This document shows, in pieces, positions 46,496-57,246 of a DNA stretch of 64,000 bases. The notes under the pieces are model-generated. The model was given only the letters and a program-made list of their open reading frames with translations. It did not search any database and was not told where the DNA came from. The translations under genes were made by a program, and so were the position numbers. Origin of the DNA: an uncultured Psychrobacter sp. (GTDB taxonomy: Bacteria > Pseudomonadota > Gammaproteobacteria > Pseudomonadales > Moraxellaceae); the NCBI RefSeq assembly GCF_947500265.1, contig NZ_CANMRN010000003.1, positions 434,001 through 498,000 on the forward strand. The letters run 5' to 3'. The number at the start of each line of letters is the position of its first letter. The stretch's first letter is position 1.

Positions 46496-49222
46496 TTAGA
46501 TAGTACGTGCGAACTCTTGGATTTCAAAGACTTCGATCTTATCGCCAGCTTCAACATCATAGCCACGAACGGCCAAACCACATTCCATACCAGTACGTAC
46601 TTCATTAACGTCTTCTTTATAACGACGCAATGATTGCAATTGACCAGTAAAGATAACTTGGTCATCACGCAATACGCGGATAGGTTTGTTGCGATAGATT
46701 GTACCTTCGACCACCATACAACCAGCAGCAGCACCGAACTTACTAGAGCGGAATACTTCGCGAACGTCTGCGACACCAAGGATTTTCTCACGATGTTCAG
46801 GAGCAAGCATACCGCTCATTGCTGATTTAACATCATCGATCAAACCATAGATTACGCTATAGTAGCGAATATCCATGTTAGCAGTGTCTGCTTTACGGCG
46901 TGCGGTAGCATCTGCACGAACGTTGAAGCCTAATAATACCGCTTCACTAGATTCTGCAAGGGTTACGTCAGACTCAGAGATAGGACCAACGCCTGAACTA
47001 ATCACTCTGACTTTTACTTCATCAGTAGACAATTCATTTAGGGCAGCTAGTAGTGCTTCAAGTGAACCACGTACGTCTGTTTTTAGTACGATATTCAAGA
47101 ATGACACATCGCCTTGGCCCATCTGATCAAACATGCTTTCTAAACGCATGGCATTTTGACGCTCAAGTTGACGCTCACGCTCACGGTTAGTTCTGAAGTC
47201 CGCAACTTCACGAGCTTTTTTCTCATCCGTTACAACTAGGAACTCACTACCAGCAGCAGGTGTCTCAGGCAAACCTAAAATCTCTACAGGGATAGAAGGA
47301 CCAGCTGATTTAATACGTTGGCCATGCTCGTCGGTCAATGCGCGAACTTTACCATAATGCTCACCAGCTAGAACCAAGTCGCCTTGTTTCAATGTACCTT
47401 TTTTCACTAGGACGCTAACGACAGGGCCACGACCTTTTTCAAGTCTTGACTCAATAACCACACCCTGAGCAGCACCGTCTAGTGGCGCTTCTAATTCCAT
47501 TAGCTCAGCTTGTAAGCTAATGAATTCTAGTAGGTCTTCGATACCTTCGCCTGTTTTGGCTGAGATACGAGCCATTGGTGTATCGCCGCCCCATTCTTCT
47601 GAAACAACTTCTTTCGTCGTTAATTCATTAAGAACACGGTCAGGATCAGCACCTGGCTTATCCATTTTGTTGATAGCAACAATAATCGGCGTACCAGCTG
47701 CACGTGCATGATCAATGGCTTCTGCTGTTTGTGGCATCATGCCATCATCAGCTGCAACCACCAATACAACGATATCAGTCGCTTGAGCACCACGTGAACG
47801 CATTGCGCTAAACGCTGCGTGACCTGGAGTATCAAGGAAAGTAATAACACCGCGATCAGTTTTTACATGATAAGCACCGATATGCTGTGTAATGCCGCCC
47901 GCTTCGCCATTCGCAACTTTCGTTTCACGAATTTTATCTAGTAGTGAGGTCTTACCATGATCGACGTGACCCATGATAGTCACTACTGGTGGACGAGTCT
48001 GGATGTTACTACTACGCTCATCAACTGCGTACTGTAAGTCATCTTCAACTTTAGTATCACTAACTGGTACTGGGTTGTGGCCCATTTCTTCAACAAGCAA
48101 GCTTGCGGTTGCTTGATCAATCGTATCTGACTCACGAGCCATTTCACCCATTTTCATAAGTAATTTGGTTACTTCGCGAGCTTTAACTGCCATGCGCTGC
48201 GCAAGATCGGCAACTGAAATTTGCTCACTAATCTCGACATCATAGACGATTTTTTCGACAGGTTTTTCAAACTTATGCTGTGATGCCTGAGTTGAACGCA
48301 AACCGTTTTTGCGGTTTTTGATTTCGCGCTCATCTTGGTTTTTACGACGACGACCACGAGTACCAGTACTGTTCGAACCGCGTTTGATTTCGCGACGCTC
48401 TTTTTCGAAAGACTCTTCTAGTGCATCACCGACCAAACCTTCAGCCAATGGCTCATCTTTACGTACTTCAGTAACAGGCTCACGGTCTGTATATTTACCA
48501 GCCATTTTACGCATTTGCTCAAGTGTACGCTTTTGCGCTTCTTCAGCTTGTGTACGGCGGGTTTCTAATTCGATTTCACGCAGACGCGCTTCTTCTTTCT
48601 CACGAGTCTCGCGAGCTTTACGTTCAGCAGCGGTTTCAACTTTAGGCTTAGTTGCAGCAACTTTCTTCTTCGGCTGCTCTTTAGGCTTAACTTCAGCAGT
48701 TGCTTTACCGCCCTTTTTGACAACAACTGATGTAGAAATATCATCGTTTTTGTCGTCTGATTTTTTGCTAGAGCCTAAGCTTGCACGCATCGCTGCTAGC
48801 GTTGCTGCTTGACGCTCTTCCGCTTTTTTCTTAGTAGCGGCGCGTTCTTCAGCTTCTTTTGCTGCACGTTCTTGAGACTCAATCAGAGCCTGCTCACGAG
48901 CGGCTAGCTCTTCAGCCATTTTTTCTGGATCAGGCTTTTCGAATACTTTCTTTTTACGCACTTCTACGTTGACGCTCTTAGATTTACCAGAAGAGCCGGT
49001 CACACGTGCAGTACTGGTCGTCTTAGATTTAAGACTAATACGACGCTTTTCTTGTTGACCATGACTTTGCTTTAAATACGTCACCAGCTTTTCTTGCTCA
49101 AGCTCGGTGACTAGGTCATCCTCTGCGCGAGCAGGCAGGCCAGCATCTACTAATTGCTGCTTTACAGCATCTGTAGTTTTGCCTACCATTTCTGCCAGTT
49201 CTTTGACGGTCTTATCTGCCAT
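46496..49222 (-). CDS. infB: Translation initiation factor IF-2
   Basis: A GTPase that places fMet-tRNA on the 30S subunit, 908 residues. The N-terminal IF2_N region ([20 protein letters not shown]) is followed by a long charged Lys/Glu/Ala-rich linker (about 60-330) and a second IF2_N ([19 protein letters not shown]). The G domain has [24 protein letters not shown] and NKMDKP. The C-terminal domains bind fMet-tRNA and end ...[30 protein letters not shown] precedes the ATG. It follows nusA by 148 bases in the standard operon. Confidence 0.97.
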   Translation of the reverse strand: MADKTVKELAEMVGKTTDAVKQQLVDAGLPARAEDDLVTELEQEKLVTYLKQSHGQQEKRRISLKSKTTSTARVTGSSGKSKSVNVEVRKKKVFEKPDPEKMAEELAAREQALIESQERAAKEAEERAATKKKAEERQAATLAAMRASLGSSKKSDDKNDDISTSVVVKKGGKATAEVKPKEQPKKKVAATKPKVETAAERKARETREKEEARLREIELETRRTQAEEAQKRTLEQMRKMAGKYTDREPVTEVRKDEPLAEGLVGDALEESFEKERREIKRGSNSTGTRGRRRKNQDEREIKNRKNGLRSTQASQHKFEKPVEKIVYDVEISEQISVADLAQRMAVKAREVTKLLMKMGEMARESDTIDQATASLLVEEMGHNPVPVSDTKVEDDLQYAVDERSSNIQTRPPVVTIMGHVDHGKTSLLDKIRETKVANGEAGGITQHIGAYHVKTDRGVITFLDTPGHAAFSAMRSRGAQATDIVVLVVAADDGMMPQTAEAIDHARAAGTPIIVAINKMDKPGADPDRVLNELTTKEVVSEEWGGDTPMARISAKTGEGIEDLLEFISLQAELMELEAPLDGAAQGVVIESRLEKGRGPVVSVLVKKGTLKQGDLVLAGEHYGKVRALTDEHGQRIKSAGPSIPVEILGLPETPAAGSEFLVVTDEKKAREVADFRTNRERERQLERQNAMRLESMFDQMGQGDVSFLNIVLKTDVRGSLEALLAALNELSTDEVKVRVISSGVGPISESDVTLAESSEAVLLGFNVRADATARRKADTANMDIRYYSVIYGLIDDVKSAMSGMLAPEHREKILGVADVREVFRSSKFGAAAGCMVVEGTIYRNKPIRVLRDDQVIFTGQLQSLRRYKEDVNEVRTGMECGLAVRGYDVEAGDKIEVFEIQEFARTI

Positions 49223-49370
49223 TTATTATCACCTACTGTCTATTATTTGCTATATGTTCAATTCAGTTGTTGGCTACAAATGATTGGGTTAAGGCTGATA
49301 CTTATAAATAGATATCAGCGCTTTATTCTCAATAGCATATCACCAAAAGACAGCGATATGCAGTTACCGC

Positions 49371-50855
49371 TTATTCATCGAACCAAGATTCCCGAGCTTT
49401 CATGATGAGTTTTCCTGCAGTTTCAGAGTCTAATCCTTCGATATCTTCTAGATCGAAGACGGCTTGTTCTGCCAAGTCATCAACAGTAATGATGTCTTTT
49501 TGCGCCATTTTATAAGCCCAACTGACTGTCATACCTTCAAGCTCTTGAAGCTCTTGACTTGGCTCTTTCATGTTCTGTTGTTTGACCAGTTCATCAGCGA
49601 TGACAACTTCTTTAGCACGCTCTTGAATCATATCAATCGCTTCATCGTCTAGACCTTCGATATCATAGAAAGTCTCAACTGGTACATAGGCCACCTCTTC
49701 GATACTGGTAAAACCAATATCAACCAATGCCTGTGCTAAATCTTTATCTACTTCTAGGCGCTCATAGAATAATTCAATAAACGCTTTCGATTCGTTTTGT
49801 TGACGTTGCTGATACTCTTCTTCGAGCATCATATTAAGCTTATAGCCCGTCAATTCAGACGCTAGACGTACGTTTTGACCTTGTGAGCCAATAGCACGCG
49901 CCAATTGATCATTGGTGCTAAAGATAATATCTGCTGTTTGAGTATCTTCATCTAAAATGATACTGCTTACGTCAGCAGGCTCTAGAGAGCTAATGATGAA
50001 CTGGGCAGGATCATCTGACCATACCACCACATCAATACGCTCACCGTCTAGCTCTTGCTGTACTGCTTGGATACGTGTACCACGCATACCAATACAAGCA
50101 CCAACTGGATCAATACGATGATCGTTAGTCTTCACGGCTATTTTAGCACGAGTACCTGGCAGACGAGCGACGTTACGAATTTCGATAATTTGTTCTGCAA
50201 TCTCAGGCACTTCTTTTTGCATCAATGCTGATAGCATTTCAGGATGCGTGCGAGATAACAATAACTGTGCACCGCGGTTTTCACGGTTCACATGGTACAA
50301 AATAGCGTTAATACGCGATTTTGCACGGAGTTGTTCGCGTGGCAACATCTGATCACGTGACAAGTAACCTTCGGCATTGTCACCCAAATCTATGATATAG
50401 CCATCACGAGTCTGTTTTTTGACTTCGCCATACATCATCTCACCAACACGCGGCTCGAAAGCATCTGCAACTAGTGCACGCTCAGCTTCACGAATCTTTT
50501 GGATGATGACCTGTTTGGCTTGAGTAGCAGCAATACGACCAAATTCGATTGATTCAATTTGCTCTTCTTTAATATCACCAATTGACCATTCTTCTTGATC
50601 AAGATCTGTGATAGCAAGCTGACAAGCTGGCATTTCATGGTCTTCATCTGCAACCACTGTCCAGTAACGATAAGTATCGTAATCGCCAGTTGCACGGTCG
50701 ATCGCTACCCGTACAGCCACTTCAGGCTGCTCGGTATATACTTTCTTCTTAGTCGATACCACTAAAGCGTCTTCAATTGCTTCAAAGATATCTTCAGGAT
50801 TTAAGCCCTTTTCATTACTGACAGTTTCTACTACCGTTAAGATTTCACGACTCAT
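49371..50855 (-). CDS. nusA: Transcription termination/antitermination factor NusA
   Basis: It binds RNA polymerase and modulates pausing, termination and antitermination. It has 494 residues, with the N-terminal polymerase-binding domain (MSREILTVVETVSNEKGL), an S1 domain near 135-200 (GEVKKQTRDGYIIDLGDNAEG) and two KH domains. Motifs in the KH part are RIDPVGACIGMRGTRIQAV and ARAIGSQGQNVRLASELTG. Two C-terminal helix-hairpin repeats follow (ALVDIGFTSIEEVAYV..., KDIITVDDLAEQAV...). It lies between rimP and infB on the same strand. Confidence 0.97.
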   Translation of the reverse strand: MSREILTVVETVSNEKGLNPEDIFEAIEDALVVSTKKKVYTEQPEVAVRVAIDRATGDYDTYRYWTVVADEDHEMPACQLAITDLDQEEWSIGDIKEEQIESIEFGRIAATQAKQVIIQKIREAERALVADAFEPRVGEMMYGEVKKQTRDGYIIDLGDNAEGYLSRDQMLPREQLRAKSRINAILYHVNRENRGAQLLLSRTHPEMLSALMQKEVPEIAEQIIEIRNVARLPGTRAKIAVKTNDHRIDPVGACIGMRGTRIQAVQQELDGERIDVVVWSDDPAQFIISSLEPADVSSIILDEDTQTADIIFSTNDQLARAIGSQGQNVRLASELTGYKLNMMLEEEYQQRQQNESKAFIELFYERLEVDKDLAQALVDIGFTSIEEVAYVPVETFYDIEGLDDEAIDMIQERAKEVVIADELVKQQNMKEPSQELQELEGMTVSWAYKMAQKDIITVDDLAEQAVFDLEDIEGLDSETAGKLIMKARESWFDE

Positions 50856-50990
50856 GCTATACCTGTCCTATCATTTTTTAATTGACTTAAATTTTATAAT
50901 TTGGGTGCTGCTATTATAGAGTTGCTATAAGCCACATAAGCTATTGGAAGATAAAACTGTCTATTTATAAACAGTTACCCTAGTAAAAAT

Positions 50991-51491
50991 CTAGGCATCT
51001 TCATAAATCAAATTGGCTTTATCAATATTACTTAATGCAATCTCAAACTGCTCGCCATCACTTGACGTCAGTTTTAAAGAGTTTTCATCAATACTATCTA
51101 AAGTACCTGTGGCTTTACGACGTTTTTGATCGCCTGTACCGATAGCTTGAATCAGACGCAAGCTCACAGTTTGACCAACATACGCATGCATTTGCTCATC
51201 TGAGAAAAACGCACGATCAAAACCAGGTGAAGATACTTCTAAGATGTACTCACCAGCGATAGGATCATGAACTTCTAAGATACCGCTTACTTGGTGGTTT
51301 ACTGCCGCGCAGTCTTCAATCGTTACTTGTTTATCTTGGGCTTGCTCTTCTGGCAATGCCTCAATATAGATACGTAGTAAAGAGCGACGACCTTGTGGCG
51401 CAAACTCGATACCCCATAATGACACATCACAAGCGGCCACGGCAGGGGCAATAATATTAGTCAGTTCTGCAACTTTAGTCGAAAGCTTCAT
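50991..51491 (-). CDS. rimP: Ribosome maturation factor RimP
   Basis: An assembly factor of the 30S subunit, 166 residues. The N-terminal domain includes GIEFAPQGRRSLLRIYIEA and VTIEDCAAVNHQVSGILEVHDP. The family signature YILEVSSPGFDRAFF and an SH3-like C-terminal domain follow. It is the first protein gene of the nusA operon and lies about 450 bases after the initiator tRNA. A terminator ends the tRNA transcript, so rimP probably starts from its own promoter. Confidence 0.96.
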   Translation of the reverse strand: MKLSTKVAELTNIIAPAVAACDVSLWGIEFAPQGRRSLLRIYIEALPEEQAQDKQVTIEDCAAVNHQVSGILEVHDPIAGEYILEVSSPGFDRAFFSDEQMHAYVGQTVSLRLIQAIGTGDQKRRKATGTLDSIDENSLKLTSSDGEQFEIALSNIDKANLIYEDA

Positions 51492-51869
51492 AATCTCTTT
51501 GTATTTTCCTATTCACTTATCTATCGTACTTAGTAAACCGTATTAAAAATGAACTCTTATCTATATATAACAATCTTATGATGATAAGAATTACGGTCAG
51601 TATATAATTTTAAATCACAAATATATGATACATATTGTGCATTTATATAAGGACGAGCGTAAAAAACATCAAGCTCGGCCAAACAATGCTTTTATTATTT
51701 ATAAAGCACTACTATCGATAAAAGTATGTGGAATAAAAGATAGTGTTGCTTAAGAAGCATCGTGCCGGTAGCGGCCGATGATGACCAGTGACGAGTAATA
51801 TCGTACTCTATAGACTTAGAGCTTAGCATAAGTAGGATAGATACCGCGATAACACTGACCTTCAGATAC
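51492..51869. other. Spacer between tRNA-fMet terminator and rimP
   Basis: About 380 bases, AT-rich on the rimP side. No supported gene; it should contain the rimP-nusA-infB promoter. Confidence 0.45.
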
Positions 51870-51897
51870 AAAAAAACCCACAAACATAATGGTGGGC
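51870..51897 (-). terminator. Terminator after tRNA-fMet
   Basis: On the minus strand CCCAC/GTGGG with a 10-base loop is followed by seven T. It starts about 50 bases after the tRNA 3' end. Confidence 0.8.
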
Positions 51898-51943
51898 TAA
51901 TCGGTACTGACAAATTTAGTATACAAAACATCAGTATAAAAAG

Positions 51944-52020
<77 letters not shown>

Positions 52021-52143
52021 TCAATCTAGAACGCATATTATAGGGAGGTTTAATAGAAGTGTCAATACTTTTTTTAAATTAATTATAAAATAAGTATTAT
52101 CTGCTGAAAATCCAACCTGACGCTATGCTGCGTCTGTAAAACT

Positions 52144-52227
52144 TGGTGCGATTGGGGGGACTTGAACCCCCACAGCTTTCGCCACCACCCCCTCAAGATG
52201 GCGTGTCTACCATTCCACCACAATCGC
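52144..52227 (-). tRNA. tRNA-Leu (GAG anticodon)
   Basis: An 84-base class II tRNA with encoded CCA. The acceptor is GCGATTG/CAATCGC, the anticodon loop TTGAGGG (GAG), there is a long variable arm (TGGCGAAAGCTG), and the T-arm is GGGGG-TTCAAGT-CCCCC. It lies between secG and the initiator tRNA, the same place as leuU in E. coli. Confidence 0.95.
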
Positions 52228-52368
52228 ATTGTACTGCTCTGTCTCTATCATCCAATCTATAATCAATGATGCTTAAGGTAGGCACCTATAGAACAGGAGT
52301 TGCGAAAACAGGAAAGCATTGTAAATCTAACCTACCAAAATAGCAAGCGCTGCCTACTTAAAAGAGGC

Positions 52369-52677
52369 TTACTCAGGATTTTGAGTCAATGGACGTGGCG
52401 TTTGCGGTGCTGAAACTGGCGCATCTAGACGAAACTGATCTTCTGCTTGCTTACGCGCATGAACAGCAAGTGTCATACTAGTAATAAAAAATATGACCGT
52501 TAATACTGCCGTAGCACGCGTCAAGAAGTTAGCAGTTCCTGCTGCGCCAAATACTGTACCTGACGAACCGGCACCAAAAGAAGCTCCAGCGTCTGCCCCT
52601 TTACCATGCTGTATCAGAATCAAGCCGATCATGGCAATGGCCACAATAATATGCAGGGCTAATATAAACGTAAACAT
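52369..52677 (-). CDS. secG: Protein translocase subunit SecG
   Basis: A small inner-membrane subunit of the SecYEG translocon, 102 residues. It has two membrane segments (about 3-20 and 52-70) separated by the conserved loop LIQHGKGADAGASFGAGSSG..FGAAGTANFL. A Pro/Gln-rich tail follows the second segment. AGAGGCCACC precedes the ATG. It lies between tpiA and tRNA-Leu on the same strand, the order common in gammaproteobacteria. Confidence 0.95.
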   Translation of the reverse strand: MFTFILALHIIVAIAMIGLILIQHGKGADAGASFGAGSSGTVFGAAGTANFLTRATAVLTVIFFITSMTLAVHARKQAEDQFRLDAPVSAPQTPRPLTQNPE

Positions 52678-52891
52678 GGTGGCCTCTTTTGCCGCGTAAT
52701 GACGACTAATAACGGAAAATAAAACGTAAGGTTAATAGAATGACAATCGGCATAATCAAATGCCAAATCGACTATATAAATAAGGCGCATTGTACACGAT
52801 TGCAAGGGCAGTGTTAAACCTACTTTTACTAACCGATAAAACCATACTCTCTATCAGCTATGATCTTGATATCTGAGCGTTATTTATTCAT

Positions 52892-53704
52892 TTAAGCATT
52901 GGCTTGGTTAAATGCATCGGCAATCGCTAGAAAGCTCTCTGCTTTTAATGAAGCACCGCCTACTAATGCGCCATCAATCATAGCGTCAGAAGCAAAACTA
53001 TTGGCATTATCAGCATTAACACTACCGCCATACAGCACGGTAATCGTATCTGTTATATCAGCAAAGCTTGCAACCGTCTGCTTGATGTACTGATGAGTCT
53101 TACTCACTTCTGCTACAGTAGGCACTTTACCTGTACCAATCGCCCATACAGGTTCGTAAGCGATGAGCAGCTTTTTAGATAACGATGATGCTAAATCTGG
53201 CTGCTGAGTCAGTAAGTCCTTAATAACCGAGAGTTGCTCATTGATAACATCGAGTGTTTGACCATTATCATACTGTTCTTGTGTTTCGCCGATGCAAAAC
53301 ACTACGCCTAAGTTCTGGGAAAACGCGTGAGACAATTTGCTTATCAGGCAATCATGAGACTCTTTGTGATATTGGCGACGCTCAGAGTGACCAAGTAGCG
53401 TCCAAGTAGCACCTGCATCTGCTACCTGCTGTGCTGAACAGTCACCAGTATAGGCTCCTGTACTTGCACTATAAGTACTAACGTCTTGCGATGCACAGAG
53501 TATTGAGCTATCTGCTAAACGCGTGCTCACTGTATTTAAATGAACACAACTGGGCGCTACCATTAATTTACAGCGGTTTTTTGACGCCTGCGAGTTGGCT
53601 TGTTCTTCAGTATTAACTTTAGTCAATAAGTCGTCCAATAGTGCATTGACAGCACTGTTAGTCGCAGGATTCTGTTTCCAATTGCCAATTACCCAAGCTT
53701 GCAT
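52892..53704 (-). CDS. tpiA: Triosephosphate isomerase
   Basis: It interconverts dihydroxyacetone phosphate and glyceraldehyde 3-phosphate in central carbon metabolism. The protein has 270 residues, slightly longer than usual because of an insertion near residue 40 ([13 protein letters not shown]). The active-site segments are GNWKQNP (Asn, Lys), LLGHSERR (catalytic His) and [14 protein letters not shown] (catalytic Glu). The phosphate-binding loop is [11 protein letters not shown]. It is upstream of secG, about 215 bases away. Confidence 0.96.
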   Translation of the reverse strand: MQAWVIGNWKQNPATNSAVNALLDDLLTKVNTEEQANSQASKNRCKLMVAPSCVHLNTVSTRLADSSILCASQDVSTYSASTGAYTGDCSAQQVADAGATWTLLGHSERRQYHKESHDCLISKLSHAFSQNLGVVFCIGETQEQYDNGQTLDVINEQLSVIKDLLTQQPDLASSLSKKLLIAYEPVWAIGTGKVPTVAEVSKTHQYIKQTVASFADITDTITVLYGGSVNADNANSFASDAMIDGALVGGASLKAESFLAIADAFNQANA

Positions 53705-54087
53705 ACTTATTTACCTTGTCTCATGTATTCATGCCAATTCGGCTAATATGCGCGTCAGTATAACAAATAATTCGTAAGTGCTATAGTAGCGTGCCACCAT
53801 GAGCAGAATCACTTCTGCAAACTTATCTACAGACAATACATCAATAGACCGTTATTTTTACGAGCTAGTCGTCTAATGGTATATATAATTTTTTCAAACT
53901 AAAGTAAAGTTCTATACTACAGAGTTTATAAAATCAATATTGTTGTTGGTTCTATATATAGATATGCAGGTAGATAAGATAAACAAAGCAAGACAGTTAT
54001 AGCGAGTTATCAACTAGAAACAACAAGTATATAGCGTGCAATACCAAGCAAGTCTACAGAATATTTTGTATCAAAGGAGAGGTTATA
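53705..54087. other. Divergent promoter region, tpiA / pilB
   Basis: About 380 AT-rich bases between divergent genes. No supported gene and no promoter that I can place with confidence. Confidence 0.45.
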
Positions 54088-55803
54088 ATGTCTATCGCAA
54101 CCAGTAAGTACGGCGGTCTAGCGCAGCAACTGATTAGCGACGGTGTCGTTAGTGAAGCGAATATGAAGACGGCACAAATTGAATCGCAACAGCAGCAAAT
54201 AGGATTGGTACCCTATCTAGTAGACAACAAATTGGCCGATGCTTATCAACTTGCCCAAATGCTATCCCAAGCTTTCGGCGACCCTCTATTCGATCTTGAT
54301 GCATTAAATGTTGATGTTATTCCAAAAGACTTGGTTGATGAAAAAATCGTTCGCAAGTTTAATGCCTTACCACTCTTTAAACGAGGACAACGTCTATTTG
54401 TCGCACTAAGTGATCCCACACGCGTTGATGCTATTGATGCAATTGCCTTTAATTCTCGACTGTCGATAGAAACCATTGTTGTCGAAGAAAATAAGCTCAA
54501 AAAGCGTATCGAAAGCGCATACGCAGATACGATGCAGAGCTTTGATAGCTTCTCTGACAGTGATTTAAATGTTGGCTTTGAAGACGGTGACGAAGATAAA
54601 GAGAATGACGAAACTAAGCTGAACGACGGCGTTGATGAAGCACCTGTCGTAAAATTCGTCAATAAAATGCTAGTCGATGCTATCCGTATGGGTGCTTCTG
54701 ATTTACATTTCGAGCCATACGAAAAGTCTTTTAGGGTACGATTTCGTGTCGATGGCGTCATGCAAAAAATGGCTAACCCACCGGTTCAACTTGCAAATAA
54801 AATTGCAGCACGCTTAAAAGTCATGTCTCAGATGGACATCTCAGAGCGCCGGGTACCGCAAGATGGGCGTATTAAACTAAAAATTTCTAAGAATAAAGCG
54901 ATTGATTTTCGGGTAAACTCATTACCGACGTTATTCGGTGAAAAGCTTGTTTTGCGTATCCTTGACCCATCCTCAGCCATGTTAGGTATTGATGCATTGG
55001 GGTATGAACCAGATCAGCAGGAAATGTTTCTAGAGGCGTTACACAAACCGCAAGGCATGTTGCTTATCACTGGTCCTACTGGTTCTGGTAAGACGGTCTC
55101 CCTTTACACTGGTATCAACATCTTAAATACTGGCGCAACCAATATTTCAACGGCTGAAGATCCAGTCGAAATTAACCTTGAAGGAATCAACCAAGTCAAC
55201 GTTAACGCCAAAGTTGGTCTAACGTTTGCCAATGCGCTCAAGTCTTTTTTACGTCAAGATCCTGATATTGTCATGGTCGGTGAGATTCGTGACCTTGAGA
55301 CTGCTGAGATCGCTATTAAGGCAGCGCAGACAGGTCATATGGTTCTTTCTACCTTGCATACTAACTCGGCACCTGAAACATTAACGCGTCTACGTAACAT
55401 GGGTGTTGCCTCTTTTAACATTGCCACATCAGTCAACCTAGTTATTGCCCAACGATTGGCACGACGTCTCTGTAAGAACTGTAAAAAACCTATTAGCATA
55501 CCGCGTCAGAGCTTATTAGAGATTGGTTTTACTGATACTGATCTAGATAACACTGATAATGTCATTTATGAACCAGTCGGCTGTAATGAATGCCGTGAAG
55601 GTTATAAAGGCCGTGTAGGTATCTATGAGGTGATGAAAGTGAGCCCTGATATTTCACGCATTATTATGGAAGATGGTAACGCAATAGATATCAAAGACGC
55701 TGCCATTAAAAATGGTTTTCGCGATTTGCGTCGTTCTGGGATTTTAAAAGTGTTGCAAGGAGTCACAAGTATTCAAGAAATGATGCGGGTGACTTCTGAA
55801 TAA
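54088..55803 (+). CDS. pilB: Type IV pilus assembly ATPase PilB
   Basis: The extension motor of type IV pili, a hexameric cytoplasmic ATPase of 571 residues. The N-terminal MshEN/GspE_N domain (about 10-150) is followed by an acidic linker. The GspE core shows Walker A GPTGSGKT, the Asp box (STAEDPVEINLEGINQV), Walker B with MVGEIRDLETAEIA and the His box (GHMVLSTLHTN). A zinc tetracysteine is present as CKNCKKP and CNECREG. AGGAGAGG precedes the ATG. pilC and pilD follow on the same strand. Confidence 0.96.
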   Translation: MSIATSKYGGLAQQLISDGVVSEANMKTAQIESQQQQIGLVPYLVDNKLADAYQLAQMLSQAFGDPLFDLDALNVDVIPKDLVDEKIVRKFNALPLFKRGQRLFVALSDPTRVDAIDAIAFNSRLSIETIVVEENKLKKRIESAYADTMQSFDSFSDSDLNVGFEDGDEDKENDETKLNDGVDEAPVVKFVNKMLVDAIRMGASDLHFEPYEKSFRVRFRVDGVMQKMANPPVQLANKIAARLKVMSQMDISERRVPQDGRIKLKISKNKAIDFRVNSLPTLFGEKLVLRILDPSSAMLGIDALGYEPDQQEMFLEALHKPQGMLLITGPTGSGKTVSLYTGINILNTGATNISTAEDPVEINLEGINQVNVNAKVGLTFANALKSFLRQDPDIVMVGEIRDLETAEIAIKAAQTGHMVLSTLHTNSAPETLTRLRNMGVASFNIATSVNLVIAQRLARRLCKNCKKPISIPRQSLLEIGFTDTDLDNTDNVIYEPVGCNECREGYKGRVGIYEVMKVSPDISRIIMEDGNAIDIKDAAIKNGFRDLRRSGILKVLQGVTSIQEMMRVTSE

Positions 55804-56015
55804 TAAATAAAATTCATATTATAAGTCTTAGTACTCCAACTATTAGTTGGTAACTGATTCATAAACCAGCAATGTTCTTTATCAGATACTTTTAAAAATA
55901 AAACAGATATACACTGGTTTTTTACGCTAAAATAAAGTATGCCTGACTAGTATCTTAAGTCTGGTATTCTATTGTAAATTTACAATATATATTGGACCAT
56001 TTTGAGGGCAGTAAC

Positions 56016-57239
56016 ATGGCAAAAGCTAAGACCGATATGTTGTTAGATTTTGTTTACGACGGTGTGAATCGACGCGGACAGAAAGTTAAGGGCGAAACTA
56101 CCAGTCGTAGTTTAGAACTGGCAAAAGCGACCCTACGTAAACAAGGTATCACGGTTAAAGGGATTAAGAAAAAACCAAAACCACTTTATACCTTCAAAAA
56201 AGCTATTAAAGCCATTGATATTGCTATTTTTGCTCGGCAATTAGCAACAATGATGAAAGCGGGCGTACCATTAACCCAGTCTTTTGAAATCGTCGCCGAC
56301 TCCCTTGATAATCCAAGTATGAAAGACTTAGTACTGCAAATTAAAGCAGATATTGAGGCAGGTGGTACCTTTGCTTCTGCACTGCGTAAACATCCGCGCT
56401 ATTTTGACGATTTATTCTGCTCCCTCGTCGAATCTGGTGAACAATCAGGTGCACTTGAGACGATGCTTGAACGAGTAGCTACTTACAAGGAAAAGAGTGA
56501 GCTTCTAAAAGCAAAAATCAAAAAGGCGATGAAGTATCCTATTGCCGTTATCGTGGTTGCTATCATTGTTACTATGATTCTACTGATAAAAGTAGTACCT
56601 GTATTCTCTGACTTATTTAGTTCATTTGGTGCAGAACTACCCGCCTTTACTCAAATGGTTGTTGGCATGTCCGAATGGATGCAGGCATGGTGGTTCATCT
56701 TGATTATTGTTATCGGCGGTACAATCATCGGCTTTTCAGAAGCTAAAAAAAGATCTAAAAAATTCCGTGACTTTTTAGATCGGGCTACGCTAAAAGCTCC
56801 GATATTTGGCAACATTGCCTATCAAGCGATTATTGCACGTTTTTCTCGTACGCTATCTACGACTTTTGCCGCTGGTGTACCACTTATTGATGCACTAGAC
56901 TCTACTGCTGGGGCGACTAACAATGTTGTATTTTACAATGCAACTCAACAGATCAAAAATGACGTATCTACTGGCCAGCAATTACAGTTTTCCATACGCT
57001 CGACCAACCTATTCCCGAGCCTAGTTATTCAAATGGTTGGTATTGGCGAAGAGTCTGGTAGCTTAGAAGAAATGCTAGATAAAGTAGCCGTCTACTACGA
57101 AAACGAAGTTGATAACGCTGTTGATGGATTGACCAGCTTAATGGAACCGTTAATTATGGCAGTATTAGGTGTATTAGTTGGTGGCCTAGTCATCGCAATG
57201 TACTTGCCAATCTTCCAAATGGGCTCAGTAGTAGGATAA
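56016..57239 (+). CDS. pilC: Type IV pilus inner-membrane platform protein PilC
   Basis: The inner-membrane protein on which PilB drives pilin assembly, 407 residues. Two GspF domains are seen (about 70-195 and 275-400), with the repeated pattern FARQLATMMKAGVPLTQSFE and FSRTLSTTFAAGVPLIDALD. Three hydrophobic spans lie near 170-195, 220-245 and 375-400. The start at 56016 follows GAGGG; the frame begins eight codons earlier. pilB lies 212 bases upstream and pilD 7 bases downstream. Confidence 0.96.
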   Translation: MAKAKTDMLLDFVYDGVNRRGQKVKGETTSRSLELAKATLRKQGITVKGIKKKPKPLYTFKKAIKAIDIAIFARQLATMMKAGVPLTQSFEIVADSLDNPSMKDLVLQIKADIEAGGTFASALRKHPRYFDDLFCSLVESGEQSGALETMLERVATYKEKSELLKAKIKKAMKYPIAVIVVAIIVTMILLIKVVPVFSDLFSSFGAELPAFTQMVVGMSEWMQAWWFILIIVIGGTIIGFSEAKKRSKKFRDFLDRATLKAPIFGNIAYQAIIARFSRTLSTTFAAGVPLIDALDSTAGATNNVVFYNATQQIKNDVSTGQQLQFSIRSTNLFPSLVIQMVGIGEESGSLEEMLDKVAVYYENEVDNAVDGLTSLMEPLIMAVLGVLVGGLVIAMYLPIFQMGSVVG

Positions 57240-57246
57240 TTATTTG

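Noticed and set aside
48309..48812. Open frame of 167 codons on the plus strand
   Set aside because: It is opposite the repetitive charged linker of infB; its Arg/Ser-rich sequence is the complement of Lys/Glu codons.
54246..54761. Open frame of 171 codons on the minus strand
   Set aside because: It lies entirely inside pilB, is Ser-rich like a typical antisense shadow, and has no family resemblance.
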